From Crocinitomicaceae bacterium (GTDB lineage Bacteria; Bacteroidota; Bacteroidia; Flavobacteriales_G; Salibacteraceae), in the NCBI GenBank assembly GCA_002713215.1, contig PAVO01000017.1:1-64000 (forward strand): a DNA stretch of 64,000 bases. The letters are read 5' to 3'. Positions 51,459 to 63,763 of the stretch are shown piece after piece. Within the stretch, counting starts at the first letter, position 1. Each line of letters opens with the position of its first letter. The notes beneath the pieces are model-generated. The model was not told the origin of the DNA. It made no database searches and saw nothing but the letters and a program-made list of their open reading frames with translations. A program made the translations under genes and the position numbers.

Positions 51459-52169
51459 TTATTGCTTGAGTTCCATTTGGATATAATCCAATAACTCGCG
51501 TTTTACATCCTTTTCTTTAAATCGACCGCCATATTCTGCGGTTACTGTGCTGGAGTCAATGTCTTTGATTCCCCTGGAATTAACACAAAGGTGTTTGGCA
51601 TCAATGATACAAGCTACATCTTCAGTCTTTAACTCTCGCTGAATATGTTTAACAACCTGCATGGTCAATCGTTCCTGCACTTGTGGGCGTTTCGCATAAT
51701 ACTCGACAATACGATTCAGTTTCGATAAACCAATGACTCTTCCATTAGAAATATAGGCGACGTGTGCTTTACCCACAATGGGTAAAAAATGATGCTCGCA
51801 GGTAGAGTATAGCACAATGTTTTTCTCTACCAACATTTCGTTGTATTGGTATTTATTTTCAAAGGTCGAAGCCTTTGGTTTATTCATAGGTTGAATTCCG
51901 CCAAAAATTTCATTGACAAACATTTTTGCAACACGTCTGGGAGTTCCCTTAAGGCTATCGTCGGTCATATCCAGACCCATGGTGTACATAATATTCGCAA
52001 AGTCTTTTTCGATGCTTTTTATCTTTTCATCGTTCGATAATTCAAAAGCATCTTCTCGGAGTGGAGTATCTACACTTGTAGATATATGGTTGTCACCAAT
52101 GGTGTCCAATTCAATATCATGATCTGCCATTCCGTTAACGATTCCGTTCTTTAAATCCTTGTGTCTCAT
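51459..52169 (-). CDS. folE: GTP cyclohydrolase I
   Basis: A 236-residue enzyme that makes dihydroneopterin triphosphate from GTP, the first step to folate and tetrahydrobiopterin. Zinc ligands are the Cys and His of YSTCEHHFLP and the Cys of AKHLCVNSRG. The N-terminal extension of about 50 residues is poorly conserved, so ATG 52127 (residue 15) is an alternative start. A perfect -7 box (TATATTTG, minus strand 52222-52215) lies about 45 bp upstream. Confidence 0.95.
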   Translation of the reverse strand: MRHKDLKNGIVNGMADHDIELDTIGDNHISTSVDTPLREDAFELSNDEKIKSIEKDFANIMYTMGLDMTDDSLKGTPRRVAKMFVNEIFGGIQPMNKPKASTFENKYQYNEMLVEKNIVLYSTCEHHFLPIVGKAHVAYISNGRVIGLSKLNRIVEYYAKRPQVQERLTMQVVKHIQRELKTEDVACIIDAKHLCVNSRGIKDIDSSTVTAEYGGRFKEKDVKRELLDYIQMELKQ

Positions 52170-52214
52170 TTAGTATCAATTTCCATCCGCCATTCAGCAG
52201 CGTGAAATTCGATG

Positions 52215-52222
52215 CAAATATA
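52215..52222 (-). promoter_or_regulatory. promoter -7 element of the folE operon
   Basis: TATATTTG followed by C on the minus strand, a perfect TAnnTTTGC, about 45 bp before the folE start. No TTG at the usual distance was found. Confidence 0.45.
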
Positions 52223-52318
52223 CTTTGAAGCATCGAGATGTGTTGTTGTATTTTATTAAATGCCTAATGCCTTACAATACAATCGAAAAAATGAATTGTT
52301 TTAGATCGTTGGAAATGC

Positions 52319-53794
52319 CTAGAGATTGCTAATGATGGCTCTATGATTTTCTACACCGTTGGTTCGTACAATATGGATAGTATAAACGCCTGTTTTAAAA
52401 TTTGAAACGTCTATGGTAGCTTCGGTTTCATACTTGCTCCAGTTATTGGGCATTACCCGACCGGTTTCATCCAGGATCATTATTTCTTCAACCTCAGAAA
52501 TTTCGCCGGAAATATGAAGTTGTTCGTTTGCCGGATTTGGAAAAAGAGCGTATTGGAATGTACTTGCTGTAGCATTAATTTCTATGCTCCTTAGAGGGAA
52601 ATAGGTTTTATTACCATCAAAATCAGTCTGGGACAACCGATAATACATGATGTTGGGAAAATCGATGCGGTCGGTAGCAGAATATGTTTGGGTTGTATTG
52701 GAGTTTCCGGCCCCTTTAAGTTCGCTAACAAATGACCAAATCTGTCCGTTATGACTTCTTTCCAGGGTAAAGAAATCGTTGTTCAATTCCGATTGAGTCT
52801 TCCACGTCAGGACAATATGATTACCTTCCTTGTACGCTGTAAACGAAGTTAATTCCACAGGAAGTGGATCAGACCCTAAACCACCCCAGGTTGCACCGGT
52901 TAGAGAGGTACCACAGCTATAGGTATTGTTGGAGTCAATGGAAAAGTCGGTATCCGTGTGAAAACCTCCACTACCTGAACCTTCATTGTCCGTGAAATTG
53001 ACCAGAGATGACCTGGAAGTACCATCTTTGACTTCATAAGTTGGTTCAGTAGAACTACCTGAAGTCGTACAAATATTAATGCAGCCCAAAGTTCCAGGTC
53101 GGTCCTTATTTATATCAAACTCTACCAATGGTGTATATATTGCACCACAACATAAAACGGATGAACCATGTACTTTGAACTTGGTCTCCGCTTCAATAAT
53201 TCCACAGTTTTCTAATTCCCCATCAACGTGTAATTCTCCTTTGGCATCTCCCAGCGTACTGGATATTAAAATGTAACCTGTAGTTGCATTGGTTGTTTTT
53301 CCGGAAGAACTAGTTCCTGCTTCACTATTCGTTCCGCTATGCATTTTACCAGTAACAATTGTATCGGCATTATACAGGTAGGGTATACCAGAAACGTAAG
53401 TTTTATCCAATCCCTTAACCTCTACTTTTTTTGCATTAATAACTCCGCTGTTGTATAGTTCCCCACTGTTGGACCCATTTCCAACTTTAATAGTTTTCGT
53501 ATATCCTTTAAGTGATCCTGCGGAGCTAATAACCACTACACCATTTATTTTTAAATCCGAGACATAAGTAACCGAAGAGACAATAAACACAGAGTCTCCC
53601 GAGGATAAAGTCGTTCCTGGAGCGGATCCACCAACCCAGGTTCCGTTTGTTTCCCAGTCTCCCCCACTTGCCTCTGAGGTATAATTCGTGGCATTGGCAT
53701 TAAAATGGAATACCAGAATAAAGGTCAATAATATGCCTAGTAGTCTTGTTAAGATGATAGTATAGTTATAGTAAAACTTTGAAAAGTAATGCAA
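52319..53794 (-). CDS. T9SS-secreted beta-rich protein
   Basis: A 491-residue secreted protein. The start is TTG 53794, the only usable start before the signal peptide (LLGILLTFILVFHFNANA). Residues 40-260 are a repetitive beta-helix-like domain of Ser/Gly/Thr-rich short strands (GDWETNGTWVGGSAPG, a G8/cell-surface-like opening). Then comes the LPVELTSFTAYKEGNHIVL module shared with the propeller protein at 12286-15441, and a T9SS sorting domain (YALFPNPANEQ). Probably a surface adhesin or polysaccharide-binding protein; no catalytic site seen. Confidence 0.75.
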   Translation of the reverse strand: MHYFSKFYYNYTIILTRLLGILLTFILVFHFNANATNYTSEASGGDWETNGTWVGGSAPGTTLSSGDSVFIVSSVTYVSDLKINGVVVISSAGSLKGYTKTIKVGNGSNSGELYNSGVINAKKVEVKGLDKTYVSGIPYLYNADTIVTGKMHSGTNSEAGTSSSGKTTNATTGYILISSTLGDAKGELHVDGELENCGIIEAETKFKVHGSSVLCCGAIYTPLVEFDINKDRPGTLGCINICTTSGSSTEPTYEVKDGTSRSSLVNFTDNEGSGSGGFHTDTDFSIDSNNTYSCGTSLTGATWGGLGSDPLPVELTSFTAYKEGNHIVLTWKTQSELNNDFFTLERSHNGQIWSFVSELKGAGNSNTTQTYSATDRIDFPNIMYYRLSQTDFDGNKTYFPLRSIEINATASTFQYALFPNPANEQLHISGEISEVEEIMILDETGRVMPNNWSKYETEATIDVSNFKTGVYTIHIVRTNGVENHRAIISNL

Positions 53795-53913
53795 CTTTCA
53801 ATAATAGGTTTGGATAGAGAGCTAAAAAGGTGTTTTTTTCGATGTCTCCGATTAATTCAAGAACAAAGCCAGTTCTATTCTCATTTTTATTTAATCGCAG
53901 TAAAGCCTAAGAA

Positions 53914-55284
53914 TTAACAAATGTAATCCTTGTTTTCCTCGGCAATTTCACAAATGATTCCCAGTTCATCCTGAATTTTTACTCGTAACGAATCAGCCGA
54001 TACAGGTTCTCCATGATTAATAAAAATTCGTTTTGGTTTTTTTGACATTCGCTTAATCCAAAGCAGCAATTCTTTTTGGTCAGCGTGGGCACTCATGTTT
54101 TTTAATAGGTGAATGTTAGCAAATACACGATGGTATTTCCCAAAGAACTTCAGTTCAGGCATGCCATTAAGCAACTGGCGCCCCCTGGTTCCTTCGGCCT
54201 GAAACCCAGTGAGAACAATGGAGCATGAAGAATCTCCAACGTGTCGTTCCAGGTAATTTAGAATTCTACCCCCGCTTAACATTCCACTACCAGCGATAAC
54301 AATTTTTTGCTCATCGCTTTCCACATTTCTTTTGGAAGCTCCTCCATCCCGAATACCATGAACCAATTTGGAAAGTATCTCCAATATTTCTTTTTCAATA
54401 GGTCGGCGAAAATCAAAATCCATAAAGATTTCGGTTGCCGAAATAGCCATAGGGCTGTCGATGTAGATTTTCTTTTTTGGAATTTTACCTTCTACCAGCA
54501 ATTCACCCAGATAATGTAAGATTTCTTGAGTTCGTTCAACAGCAAACGCGGGGATTAATACATTGCCCCCATTTTGAAAAGTCGTGTTGATTATTTTCTC
54601 TAACTCAGCTTTTGGGTCTTCCTTTTCATGTTCTCTACGCCCATAGGTACTCTCAATTACAAGATAATCCGCTTCCTCACACCGATGAGCAGGGAGCAAC
54701 AATTGAGGTTTACTTCGGCCCAAATCTCCGGAGAAGACAATTTTCCTACCATAAGATCGAATTTCGGTCCAGGCACTTCCCGCGATATGGCCAGCATTGT
54801 GCAATACGAATTTGAAATCCTTGTTGAGAATAATCCATTCTCCATAATTGTGTACTTCGAATAGTCCTAAACAGGCCTCAACATCATTGGTAGTGTATAG
54901 AGGTTTGGCAGGTTTATGAGCAGTGTAGTGTAGCCGGTTTGCTTTTTCCGCGTCTTCTTCCTGAATGTGTGCACTATCGAACAAAATGAGTTCAGCTAAT
55001 TTTTTGGTTGCCTGAGTACAGTGGATTTTTCCGGAAAACCCGTTTCTAACCAGAAGTGGTAAGTAACCTGAATGATCGAGATGTGCATGGGTAAGAATGA
55101 CGTCATTAACCGAAGATTCCTCAATGGGAAGTTCCGACCAGTTTTTAAGCCTTAGGTTTTTTAATCCCTGAAACAAACCACAATCAACCATTAGGGAATG
55201 TTGGTCAGTCGTAAGAAGCGTTTTCGATCCGGTTACGGTTCCTGCTCCCCCTAAAAACTGGATTTTAATCTGATTGTCATTCAT
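53914..55284 (-). CDS. beta-CASP metallo-beta-lactamase RNase
   Basis: A 456-residue metallo-hydrolase of the beta-CASP group (YSH1/CPSF73-like RNA nucleases). The metal motif THAHLDHSGYLP, the AGHIAGSA histidine, the SGDLG aspartate, ESTYGRREHE, GSGMLSGGR and the C-terminal HADQKEL are all present. It is the bacterial stand-alone form with a beta-CASP insert and no KH domain. It likely processes or degrades RNA. It begins 15 nt after the V-ATPase K gene and may be read from that operon. Confidence 0.88.
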   Translation of the reverse strand: MNDNQIKIQFLGGAGTVTGSKTLLTTDQHSLMVDCGLFQGLKNLRLKNWSELPIEESSVNDVILTHAHLDHSGYLPLLVRNGFSGKIHCTQATKKLAELILFDSAHIQEEDAEKANRLHYTAHKPAKPLYTTNDVEACLGLFEVHNYGEWIILNKDFKFVLHNAGHIAGSAWTEIRSYGRKIVFSGDLGRSKPQLLLPAHRCEEADYLVIESTYGRREHEKEDPKAELEKIINTTFQNGGNVLIPAFAVERTQEILHYLGELLVEGKIPKKKIYIDSPMAISATEIFMDFDFRRPIEKEILEILSKLVHGIRDGGASKRNVESDEQKIVIAGSGMLSGGRILNYLERHVGDSSCSIVLTGFQAEGTRGRQLLNGMPELKFFGKYHRVFANIHLLKNMSAHADQKELLLWIKRMSKKPKRIFINHGEPVSADSLRVKIQDELGIICEIAEENKDYIC

Positions 55285-55299
55285 ACCTTACCTTTCATC

Positions 55300-57540
<2,241 letters not shown>

Positions 57541-57544
<4 letters not shown>

Positions 57545-58131
57545 GCTGCTGCATTTCGTGATTTAACCATTTTTTGAGCGGCCTTGCTTAGATTCTCTTC
57601 GTCTTCCAGGAAACGCTTTATTTTCTTAATGCCCGATTCAATTTCGGGAATTTGAACCTTCTCGTATAAGTTTACTTTTTGCGTTGTTCTTTTTCTTTCG
57701 TGTTCAAGTGTGTTGAGTTGAAGTTGCAATACCCGGGTTTCAATTTGCAATCGGGTAAGTTTTCTCAAGTCTAAAACAGCTTCCGAAACCCAAACCCATT
57801 GATTGAACCAAAAGGTTTCGGGTGTTTTAAAAATGACTTCCTCCAAAATAGGAATTCGGACCCCCGCAATTTTTCTGTTGCTCAGCTTAGTTTCCTCAAC
57901 CTTTACCAAATTGAAATTGAACTGACTCCAGAGCTTTTTGTACTTATCCAATACTGCTTGTTGTTCTTTTTCCAGTTCAAGACTTGCCGTGTGAGCTCCC
58001 TTGGTTCGTTTTACCTCCAGGCGCAATGCACTTTCTTTGTTCTTGATTATGGGAAGTGCCATATTCCTCATTTTCAGGGACTTGTTTAGTGTCTGAAGAC
58101 TAGTTTTATTGTATTGAAATTTTATGGCCAA
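57541..58131 (-). CDS. ntpD: V-type ATPase subunit D (central shaft)
   Basis: A 196-residue, almost wholly helical protein. FQYNKTSLQTLNKSLKMR at the start and the terminal KIKRFLEDEENL match the D family, the rotating shaft linking catalytic head and membrane ring. It is translationally coupled to subunit I by an ATGA overlap and follows subunit B by 18 nt. Confidence 0.88.
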
Positions 58132-58149
58132 CTTATTTCCTATAGAATT

Positions 58150-59469
58150 TTACTTCCAGTATTTATCTATTAATTCCTGTTTAAGCCCCAACTCTTCCTT
58201 TTGAAAGTGTCTGGAAAATAATTCCCAGGCCTTGTTTAACATGGTTTCTACCACCACATTTACATCAATGGCCAATAACTCATTCGAATATTCTTTAGCG
58301 AACGCCAATGTTCTGGAATCGTAATCAGTCAAATCAAACCCATTCTCCAGTTTGGTTCTTGCATTTGCTGCATCAGCGTATAAGCGAACGGCCGCATTCA
58401 TTACCTGTGGGTGATCTTCCCGGGTTTGCTTACCAATAACCAATTGTTTTAATCGCGAGAGACTTCTGAACGGATCTACGATTACCTTACCAATTTCCGA
58501 ATCCTTACGCAAAAACAATTGCCCTTCGGTTATATATCCGGTATTATCGGGAATCGCATGCGTGATATCTCCTTCTGATAGGGTAGTTACTGCAATAATG
58601 GTAATGGAACCTCCGTTTGGAAATTGAACAGCCTTTTCATAAATCCTGGCTAAATCACTGTATAGCGAACCAGGCATGCTGTCCTTGGAAGGAATTTGAT
58701 CCATCCGGTTACTCACTATACTCAGGGCATCGGCAAAAAGGGTCATGTCGGTTAACAGCACCAGTACGCTTTCGTTTTTATCTACCGCAAAATACTCGGC
58801 TGCGGTTAACGCCATATCTGGAATTAGCAGTCGTTCTACCGGTGGGTTTTGAGTAGTATTTACAAAAGAGATTATTCTATCGAGTGCACCCTGATTTTGA
58901 AACACACTTTTGAAATACAGGTAATCATCGTTGGTTAATCCCATACCACCCAAAATAATCTTATCGGCCTTGGCTCGCATAGCCACATTAGCCATAACCT
59001 CATTGTAGGGTTGATCCGGATCGGCGAAAAATGGAATTTTCTGTCCGGCAACCAGGGTGTTGTTTAAGTCGATTCCTGCAATTCCGGTAGCAATTAATTT
59101 ATTGGGTTGAAGCCTTCTTACGGGATTTACCGAAGGGCCACCAATTTCTCTTACTTCGCCATCAATGGAAGGCCCTCCATCAATGGGATCTCCCATCGCA
59201 TTGAAAAATCGTCCTGCCAGGTCTTCGCTCACTTTCATGGTAGGCGCTTTGCCTAGAAAAACAACTTCAGAATCAGTAAATATTCCTTCTGTTCCTGAGA
59301 AAACCTGGAGCGTTACTTTGTCTCCAATAATCTTAACAACCTGCGATAGTTTGTTACCTACCAGAGCCAGTTCTTCATTTCCTACTCCAGTGGCTCTTAA
59401 CGTACAAGTCGCTTTATTGATGTCTTCAATTTGAGTGTACTTCTTTTGAAATGTTGCTGTTATTTCCAT
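58150..59469 (-). CDS. ntpB: V-type ATPase subunit B (non-catalytic)
   Basis: A 439-residue regulatory head subunit from ATG 59469, 1 nt after the stop of subunit A; a GTG three codons upstream would overlap it. It contains AMGDPIDGGPSIDGE, GIDLNNTLVAGQKIPFFAD where a degenerate P-loop lies, and NRMDQIPSKDSMPGSLYSDLA. It lacks a Walker A lysine, as expected for V/A-type B subunits. Confidence 0.93.
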   Translation of the reverse strand: MEITATFQKKYTQIEDINKATCTLRATGVGNEELALVGNKLSQVVKIIGDKVTLQVFSGTEGIFTDSEVVFLGKAPTMKVSEDLAGRFFNAMGDPIDGGPSIDGEVREIGGPSVNPVRRLQPNKLIATGIAGIDLNNTLVAGQKIPFFADPDQPYNEVMANVAMRAKADKIILGGMGLTNDDYLYFKSVFQNQGALDRIISFVNTTQNPPVERLLIPDMALTAAEYFAVDKNESVLVLLTDMTLFADALSIVSNRMDQIPSKDSMPGSLYSDLARIYEKAVQFPNGGSITIIAVTTLSEGDITHAIPDNTGYITEGQLFLRKDSEIGKVIVDPFRSLSRLKQLVIGKQTREDHPQVMNAAVRLYADAANARTKLENGFDLTDYDSRTLAFAKEYSNELLAIDVNVVVETMLNKAWELFSRHFQKEELGLKQELIDKYWK

Positions 59470-59470
59470 A

Positions 59471-61246
59471 CTATACACTTGCTTGGGTTAGGGTTGAACC
59501 TTGAAATTCGGAAACCAGTATATCAACTTCTCCTTCGTATTTCCTAAAATCTTCTGACAGGTACTCCGAATAGTTCATCTGTTTCATGGCGTTAATGAGC
59601 TTTTTAAACAATTCACCAACCTTTTCAAAATGATTAAAGTCGAATTCTGCCGAGCATATATCGAGCACCTTTTCAACCATGTATTTTTGGCGTTTTAGCG
59701 GACACATCTGATCTATTTGGTCAAATGCATCTTGCTGCAGAACCACAAAATCAATTAGTTCGGCACGCCAATGGTGAACGTGGTAACCAACCGGTACACC
59801 GTCGTCGCCCAATATGTTTATTTGGTCACTTGCTTCCTTACCGCGTTGAAGGTAGTTCGTCATTAGGTTCGCATTATCTACCCAAGATTCTAATTCCTGA
59901 CTTTTCATGAATTCCTGAAATTCGGGATATTCATTGTATTTGGAATAGCTTAATCCCGGATCAATGGCCGGATACCTTTTACTATCAGCCCTTTGTTGAG
60001 ACAGAGCATAAAAACAACGGGTTGCCTTCTTGGTCGATTCGGTTACCGGTTCTTTTAAGTTACCTCCCGCTGGAGAAACGGTTCCAATGAAGGTAATTGA
60101 ACCGGGTTTTCCATTGTTGAGTTCAACAATTCCGGCCCGGGCATAAAAGTTAGCGATAATGGCTGATAGATCCATTGGAAATGCATCTGGTCCGGGTAAA
60201 TCTTCCAGGCGATTACTCATCTCCCTAAGTGCCTGTGCCCATCTGGATGTTGAATCAGCGAGCAATAGAACTCGTAATCCCATGGCTCGGTAATATTCTC
60301 CCAAAGTCATGGCAGTGTATACGGAAGCTTCCCTTGCTGCTACAGGCATGTTCGATGTGTTAGCGATAATGGTAGTTCTTTCCATTAACTTCCTTCCGGT
60401 TCGGTAGTCGACAAGCGTAGGAAATTCCCAAAATATTTCTACCACTTCGTTGGCCCGTTCTCCACAAGCCGCAACTATTACCACATCGGCATCGGCCTGC
60501 TTTGATAAAGCGTGCTGTAATACCGTTTTTCCACATCCAAATGGCCCGGGAATAAATCCGGTTCCTCCTTCCAGCATGGGGTTCAAAGAATCGATAACCC
60601 GCACTCCGGTTTCCAATAATTTACTTGGCCGAGGCTTGTTGTTATATGCTTTTATGGCCAACTTTACGGGCCATTTTTGAGACATGGTTATGTTGTGATC
60701 GGTTCCATTGTTGTCGGTAATAACAGCAATGGTATCATAAATCTGGTATTCGTCTTCCGGTTTAACTTCCTTTACCGTGTAGCTTCCTTCCATTTTAAAT
60801 GGAACCATTATTTTATGAGGTAGTCGATTTTCACCCACTTCTCCCAACCAAGAAGCCGCCTCCACGGTATCGCCAGATTTGGCAATGGGTTTGAAGTTCC
60901 ATTTTTTATCCGCATCCAGCGGCGAGCTCGAAACACCCCGTTGAAGGAAAATCCCATCCAGTTTATTTAGGTCGTTTTGGAGACCATCGTAGTTTTTAGA
61001 AAGAATACCTGGTCCAAGCTCAACCTCAAGCAGATCGCCTGAGAATTCTACGTTTGTTCCAGTCTGAACTCCTCGTGTACTGTCAAATACCTGTACATAG
61101 GTAGTGCTTCCTACAATTTTTATTACCTCAGCCATCAGCTTTAGTTCTCCGAGGACGAGGTAGCATATTTCGTTCTGAGCAACAGGGCCATTTACTTCCA
61201 CCATTACCAAGTTTGCTATTATTCCAGTAACTTTTCCTGTTGTCAT
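59471..61246 (-). CDS. ntpA: V-type ATPase subunit A (catalytic)
   Basis: A 591-residue ATP-hydrolysing head subunit. The P-loop GPFGCGKT lies at 234-241, and the long V-type non-homologous insert precedes it. VAACGERANEVVEIFWEFP and DSTSRWAQALREMSNRLEDLP mark the catalytic site and arginine finger region. Subunits A and B form the alternating hexamer. Its ATG overlaps the DUF2764 stop by 4 nt. Confidence 0.95.
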   Translation of the reverse strand: MTTGKVTGIIANLVMVEVNGPVAQNEICYLVLGELKLMAEVIKIVGSTTYVQVFDSTRGVQTGTNVEFSGDLLEVELGPGILSKNYDGLQNDLNKLDGIFLQRGVSSSPLDADKKWNFKPIAKSGDTVEAASWLGEVGENRLPHKIMVPFKMEGSYTVKEVKPEDEYQIYDTIAVITDNNGTDHNITMSQKWPVKLAIKAYNNKPRPSKLLETGVRVIDSLNPMLEGGTGFIPGPFGCGKTVLQHALSKQADADVVIVAACGERANEVVEIFWEFPTLVDYRTGRKLMERTTIIANTSNMPVAAREASVYTAMTLGEYYRAMGLRVLLLADSTSRWAQALREMSNRLEDLPGPDAFPMDLSAIIANFYARAGIVELNNGKPGSITFIGTVSPAGGNLKEPVTESTKKATRCFYALSQQRADSKRYPAIDPGLSYSKYNEYPEFQEFMKSQELESWVDNANLMTNYLQRGKEASDQINILGDDGVPVGYHVHHWRAELIDFVVLQQDAFDQIDQMCPLKRQKYMVEKVLDICSAEFDFNHFEKVGELFKKLINAMKQMNYSEYLSEDFRKYEGEVDILVSEFQGSTLTQASV

Positions 61247-62049
61247 TGAATTAAGGTTTCCAGTTCATTGTTTACTTGCTGTACGTAATTATCGAGCAAA
61301 ATACTTCCTTCATTATTGTCTATTTCCTTCCAAACCTCCAGGTGGTTTAGTTTGATGGTGTATGCCAGGATTTTTTCAATAGTAAAATATTGGAAGAAAG
61401 AGTTTTCGTCCAAAAAATCCCATTTGATTTGATCTACCTTTAGTTTTCGCTGGATCGGATCAGTTATTTCAAGGGCCTCGTATTTTCTTTTTAAGTGTGG
61501 GTATTGCCTGTCCAGGTCAGCTACATTTATTCTCTTAAGTTCCAATCCACTGAAATAGCCACCCTTAATGAATTGGTTGTCATCGTCAATTTTCAAATTT
61601 CGCAGTGCATATACTACAGTCAGGTTTTGCAGGGTTAGCTCAAATTCGGACCATCGAACTAAAAAATCAATTCCATTTTCAGCTACAAAGTCGTAATAGT
61701 GTTGGGTTAAAATGTGCTCTAATTCGAAGCGGGTTAAGTTGTTTTGCTCCAGGTCAATTTTATCCAACAGGACTGAAAAATAGATGTCTTCTGAATATTT
61801 GTTTTTAAAAATTCCACCCAGCTCTTCTTCACTCAAATTCCCATTTGAATTGAACTCATTGGTTTTGAAATAGGCTTCAGTAAAATTCTGATTATCGTAT
61901 TTGTAATAGAGCAGGAGGAGTTGATAATAGTCTTCGGGTAAAAGTTGGGCCGAGAGAAAATCGCGGAAGTCAGCAGGAGACAGGTCATCCTTTTTGCCCA
62001 CAACTAAGTTTTGTAAGCCACTCACCAATCCGTAATAGTTCTTAGTCAT
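61243..62049 (-). CDS. DUF2764 protein of the V-ATPase operon
   Basis: A 268-residue helical soluble protein of the DUF2764 group, found only in V-ATPase operons of Bacteroidota, spirochaetes and relatives, between subunits E and A. It contains YYGLVSGLQNLVVGKKDDLSP and DFLSAQLLPEDYYQLLLLYYKYDN. It occupies the operon position of, and is probably the functional replacement for, subunit C (the link between shaft and ring or stalk). It is coupled to subunit A by an ATGA overlap. Confidence 0.82.
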   Translation of the reverse strand: MTKNYYGLVSGLQNLVVGKKDDLSPADFRDFLSAQLLPEDYYQLLLLYYKYDNQNFTEAYFKTNEFNSNGNLSEEELGGIFKNKYSEDIYFSVLLDKIDLEQNNLTRFELEHILTQHYYDFVAENGIDFLVRWSEFELTLQNLTVVYALRNLKIDDDNQFIKGGYFSGLELKRINVADLDRQYPHLKRKYEALEITDPIQRKLKVDQIKWDFLDENSFFQYFTIEKILAYTIKLNHLEVWKEIDNNEGSILLDNYVQQVNNELETLIQ

Positions 62050-62054
62050 TAAGT

Positions 62055-62660
62055 TTATCCGTGAATGATTTCATGTGTTTCTTTTCTCAAGAACTGTCCA
62101 AACAGATTATTGAAATCTTCGTCTGTAAAACTGATTAAGTAGTTACCGTTTTCGGGTCCAATTTTAAATCCTTGTTTGATTGTTTTATCCTGGGTGATTA
62201 GAACACCTGAGTTAAATTGTTTGCGGATATCGTTTTTAATTGACTCACCAATTTTTTCATTGTCTTTGTCGCTCAATGCAATTCGTACATTTCCATCTTC
62301 TGTAATTTTAACCGATTCGATGGACTTGCTTATCAGTTTCTTCAGTGTCTCAGGATCAGAAAAAGTATTGGAGATCGGAGATTCAATAATTTTTCCATGA
62401 AGCATTTCCCGAATATCCTGTCTGAGTTTTTCGGCTAGCTGCCGTGCACTTAGTTGTACCTCAGAGGTAATATTCTTTTTGAAACTATTGGCTTCTTCTT
62501 CCGCATTGATAAGAATAGATTCGCGCTTTTTTTCCGCTTCACTTATTATCTTTTTAGCCTCAGCCTTGGCATTAGCTAATATAGTTTCCGATTCTTGCTG
62601 TGCTTTCTCAATCCCCTCACGATAAATCTTGTCTGCGAGCTCCTGTAGTTTAGTGTTCAT
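62055..62660 (-). CDS. ntpE: V-type ATPase subunit E (peripheral stalk)
   Basis: A 201-residue stalk protein. The N-terminal 95 residues are a long charged helix (ADKIYREGIEKAQQESETIL; AKAEAKKIISEAEKKRESI) and the rest is a globular head. It is the first gene of the operon, preceded by a plausible promoter (62680-62710). Confidence 0.85.
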   Translation of the reverse strand: MNTKLQELADKIYREGIEKAQQESETILANAKAEAKKIISEAEKKRESILINAEEEANSFKKNITSEVQLSARQLAEKLRQDIREMLHGKIIESPISNTFSDPETLKKLISKSIESVKITEDGNVRIALSDKDNEKIGESIKNDIRKQFNSGVLITQDKTIKQGFKIGPENGNYLISFTDEDFNNLFGQFLRKETHEIIHG

Positions 62661-62679
62661 AGGCTGAAAAATATGTGTT

Positions 62680-62710
62680 GCAATTTAGTCGTTAATGGTC
62701 AAATAACCAA
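62680..62710 (-). promoter_or_regulatory. promoter of the V-ATPase operon
   Basis: On the minus strand, TTG (62710-62708), a 20-bp spacer and TAAATTGC (62687-62680). The -33 and spacer fit; the -7 element differs from TAnnTTTG at two bases. It lies 20 bp before the subunit E start. Confidence 0.4.
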
Positions 62711-62837
62711 TGATATTGATAGGAAAAATGGAGTGAAAATTAACAATGGGTAAGATCATTTTATAAACACCAATAATTAGAACACGAAATGGCATTTTAT
62801 TCTTTAGATCTTTAAAGAATTAACCATGAAACCCCGA

Positions 62838-63704
62838 TCAATTTTTTTGGAAAGGGTATTTCAATTGACCAATGAAAGAAACGGGAACCTTTTCATCTTT
62901 TATTCCCACTTCTTGCACTTCTTTGTTATTGGGCAAATAGTATGTACCGAAAATAAGATCCCAGACAATAAGTACCTTACCAAAGTTTTTATTCGATTCA
63001 TCAAGAACCTCGGAATGATGCCAACGATGGTGCTCAGCGGTATTAAAAAGGTAGTTTAAAATCCCAGTCCGAAAGTCGATATTGGTATGTTCCATAAAGC
63101 CGGTAATGGCCAAAATGCTAATAACCACAATACTTACTTCCATGGGTACGCCTAAAATGAAAATGGGAAGCATGTATGCAAAAGCTCCTAAAAGTGCATC
63201 CAAAAAATGAAAACGGCCTGAGTTGGCCCAATACACTCTTGGAGCTCCGTGGTGTACCGAATGTAATTTCCATAGAGTAGGTATGGTATGGCTTAAGCGA
63301 TGAACCCAGTAGTAAAAAAACTCGCATACGATCAGTACCATTGCTGCATTGAGAAGCAGATCGTTTGCAGCAAAAAAAGATTCAGAATTAAAAACCCTGG
63401 TATACTCAGTCGAAAAATATAGAATCAATACAGGGATGGATACTTCGGTTAATCGGTAAGCTAAGGGAAGGGTTACGAAGGTTTGAAGAATGTCCGCAAG
63501 GAAATCACCTTGTGTTTCTTTCCAAACCAGTCTGTATGGCATGCTATGTTCACAGAAAATGAATAGTAGCGAAAATGCTATAGATAGTATTCCTGGAATA
63601 AAGGTTAAATAAATCCGATCAACCGAGTGAATGGCTAGTACAGTTAATCCTACGGCTGTGAGAACAATAAATGGATAAAATGTATACTGAACTATCTTAT
63701 ACAT
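62838..63704 (-). CDS. sterol desaturase/fatty-acid hydroxylase family protein
   Basis: A 288-residue membrane di-iron enzyme. Four or five membrane helices surround the histidine boxes HRLSHT, HSVHH and, near the end, HHRWHHS. The family inserts oxygen into lipids or carotenoids; the substrate cannot be read. It lies upstream of the V-ATPase operon on the same strand with a 177-bp gap. Confidence 0.88.
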   Translation of the reverse strand: MYKIVQYTFYPFIVLTAVGLTVLAIHSVDRIYLTFIPGILSIAFSLLFIFCEHSMPYRLVWKETQGDFLADILQTFVTLPLAYRLTEVSIPVLILYFSTEYTRVFNSESFFAANDLLLNAAMVLIVCEFFYYWVHRLSHTIPTLWKLHSVHHGAPRVYWANSGRFHFLDALLGAFAYMLPIFILGVPMEVSIVVISILAITGFMEHTNIDFRTGILNYLFNTAEHHRWHHSEVLDESNKNFGKVLIVWDLIFGTYYLPNNKEVQEVGIKDEKVPVSFIGQLKYPFQKN

Positions 63705-63763
63705 AGCATATTAGTCACTACCACTATGGTTAGTTAAAAGAAAGCAACAGAACAACGAATGTC

